Shown here piece after piece: positions 35,022 through 36,665 of a stretch of DNA of 36,665 nucleotides. The DNA is taken from positions 1-36,665 of the forward strand of contig JAFCDA010000008.1 of the NCBI GenBank assembly GCA_017609915.1, given 5' to 3'. The notes beneath the pieces are model-generated. The model saw only the letters and a list, made by a program, of their open reading frames with translations. It was not told the origin of the DNA and made no database searches. Numbering within the stretch: the stretch's first letter is position 1; every line of letters begins with the position of its first letter. A program made the translations under genes and the position numbers. This DNA is from Candidatus Pacearchaeota archaeon. GTDB taxonomy: Archaea > Nanobdellota > Nanobdellia > Pacearchaeales > GW2011-AR1.

Positions 35022-36662
35022 TTAAACCTTTTTATTTCCTCTAAATTTAATTCTTTTATAGATATTAAATCCAATAGCTAAAACAATAGAAACTATAATT
35101 CCTATCACTAAATAAAACAAAATATCCTTATCAATTTCTCCTTTTAAAGCTGGATAAATAGCTCTGCTTGGTCCAGAAATAGATACTCTACATGCTTCTA
35201 CTGCATTATTTGATTCTAAAATAGCTCGATTAAAATCTCCTCTTTTAAATGCCGCTGTTGCTTCATCAATCATCCCCCTTAATTCAAGACACTCTGGATT
35301 CTCAACAACCATATTTTCCACAAATGATATCATTTTGTTAATCTCAGACTCATTTTCTCCAATAAAATCAAGAGTTATTATTTCAGAAGTTTGATACGCT
35401 GGGCTTCCTGAAGTAACAATTATCACAATTTCCTTGTCCAAATCTTCAACAGTCAAATCTGCTGTAAGTGTTACTTCTTTTTCTTCTCCAACTGCAAGAG
35501 AAGTGAAATGACTTTCACTAAATTCCACATTTATATCAGTTTCAACACCATCTTCTAAAACAGCCCCTGTTAAATCAACATCACTAAGACTTGTTTGCCC
35601 ATTATTATAAAGAATTACAGGAATCTCTATCTGCCCAGTTCCATAAAGAAAAACTATTGAAAGAGTATTTATTTCCAAAGAAACAATACTAGTACCTCCT
35701 CCACCGCCTCCCCCAGTAGTAACTGTTGTTGTCTCTACAACAACTATAAGATTATTTGTACCTGAACTTCCAACATTATTAAATTCATCTGTACAATTAA
35801 CTGAATAAATATGGGTTCCTGCAGAAGTTGTATAAGTTATAGTTTCTTCTGAACCAGTATTAGAAACCACTGTATCTACATCACCAACTTGAGCATTATC
35901 TAAAATTAAAGAACAATTTTCAATATTTGAACTATCTGTAACATTATACTTATAAGGAATAGTAGTAGTAGTTGTAATTCCTACTGGACTTATTAATCTC
36001 ACAATTGGATTTTGACTATCAATATTAAAATAAATAATTGTTGAATTCAGATTGTTTGTAGTATCATTGCAATATATTGTTCTATTATTACTTCCTTCTG
36101 TTCCGGTTAGATTGGTCCAGTTTGTTCCCATAGCAACTGTTGATGAATTAGCTACTCCTGAATTATTAGAATACCAGCAAAATCCAGGATTAGTTTCTAC
36201 ATAAGTGTAATTTAAATCAAATGTGGCTGATGAAAGATTTGAATTATTAATAGGATTTGTAATTGTTATTTCAGGATAAATTGTATCAATATTAAAATAA
36301 ACAATTGTTGAATTCAGATTATTTGTAGTATCATTGCAATATATGGTTCTATTATTATTTCCTTCTAATCCTGTTAAGTCAGTCCAGTTTACACCCATAG
36401 CAACAGTTGATGAGTTAGCTACTCCTGAATTATTAGAATACCAGCAAAATCCAGGATTTGACTCTACATAAGTATAATTCAAATCAAATGTAGCTGATGA
36501 AAGATTTGAATTATTAATAGGATTTGTAATTGTTATTTCAGAATAAGTTGTATCAATATTAAAGTAAATAATTGTTGAATTTAGATTATTTGCACTATCA
36601 TTACAATAAACAGTTCTATTATTGTTTCCTTCTACTCCTGTTAAACTCCAGTTTGTTCCCAT
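35022..36662 (-). CDS. Surface protein with 89-aa Asn/Ser-rich repeats, CARDB-like domain and C-terminal TM (5' end outside window)
   Basis: Repeats ITITNPINNSNLSSATFDLNYTYVESNPGFCWYSNNSGVANSSTVAMG; C-term FYLVIGIIVSIVLAIGFNIYKRIKFR. Confidence 0.8.
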   Translation of the reverse strand: MGTNWSLTGVEGNNNRTVYCNDSANNLNSTIIYFNIDTTYSEITITNPINNSNLSSATFDLNYTYVESNPGFCWYSNNSGVANSSTVAMGVNWTDLTGLEGNNNRTIYCNDTTNNLNSTIVYFNIDTIYPEITITNPINNSNLSSATFDLNYTYVETNPGFCWYSNNSGVANSSTVAMGTNWTNLTGTEGSNNRTIYCNDTTNNLNSTIIYFNIDSQNPIVRLISPVGITTTTTIPYKYNVTDSSNIENCSLILDNAQVGDVDTVVSNTGSEETITYTTSAGTHIYSVNCTDEFNNVGSSGTNNLIVVVETTTVTTGGGGGGGTSIVSLEINTLSIVFLYGTGQIEIPVILYNNGQTSLSDVDLTGAVLEDGVETDINVEFSESHFTSLAVGEEKEVTLTADLTVEDLDKEIVIIVTSGSPAYQTSEIITLDFIGENESEINKMISFVENMVVENPECLELRGMIDEATAAFKRGDFNRAILESNNAVEACRVSISGPSRAIYPALKGEIDKDILFYLVIGIIVSIVLAIGFNIYKRIKFRGNKKV

Positions 36663-36665
36663 AGC
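36037..36665 (-). repeat. 267-bp tandem repeats in the surface-protein gene
   Basis: attgttgaatt(c/t)ag at 36037, 36304, 36571: exact 267-bp period. Confidence 0.85.

Overview
AT-rich window with an archaeal, probably DPANN-like, gene complement: GatC-like, GatD, GatE, GatB, AspRS, archaeal/eukaryal-type ProRS, DHH phosphoesterase, TrmB regulator, MoxR/DUF58/VWA operon next to a repetitive surface protein, and tRNA-Arg(TCG). Between about 8.1 and 15.9 kb lies a block that looks bacterial. All its genes are on the minus strand and almost all are preceded by strong, regularly spaced Shine-Dalgarno sites. It has Rho-independent-type terminators, a lipobox lipoprotein, a Sec-signal beta-barrel-like protein and several type II/IV pseudopilin N-termini. 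It is bordered by a RelBE-like toxin-antitoxin pair on the left and a HerA/VirD4-like ATPase operon on the right. The most unusual content of this block: (1) four adjacent paralogs sharing a C-terminal '[LT]GxW[TA]F[ED]...GTR' domain on different N-terminal membrane anchors, two of them sharing an identical 99-bp 5' module; (2) a tandem array of six terminator-like hairpins with CU-rich loops complementary to the island's own Shine-Dalgarno sites; (3) a 26-codon orphan prepilin leader; (4) a 42-aa lysine-rich histone-H1-like protein; (5) two aberrant tRNA-like elements. Outside the block: AspRS and GatE both appear to lack the GAD domain, AspRS and ProRS carry N-terminal domain fusions, proS has a four-half-site operator at its promoter, and there is a frameshifted homing endonuclease. 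No searches or computations were run. Assignments rest on reading the sequence and on recalled family motifs.
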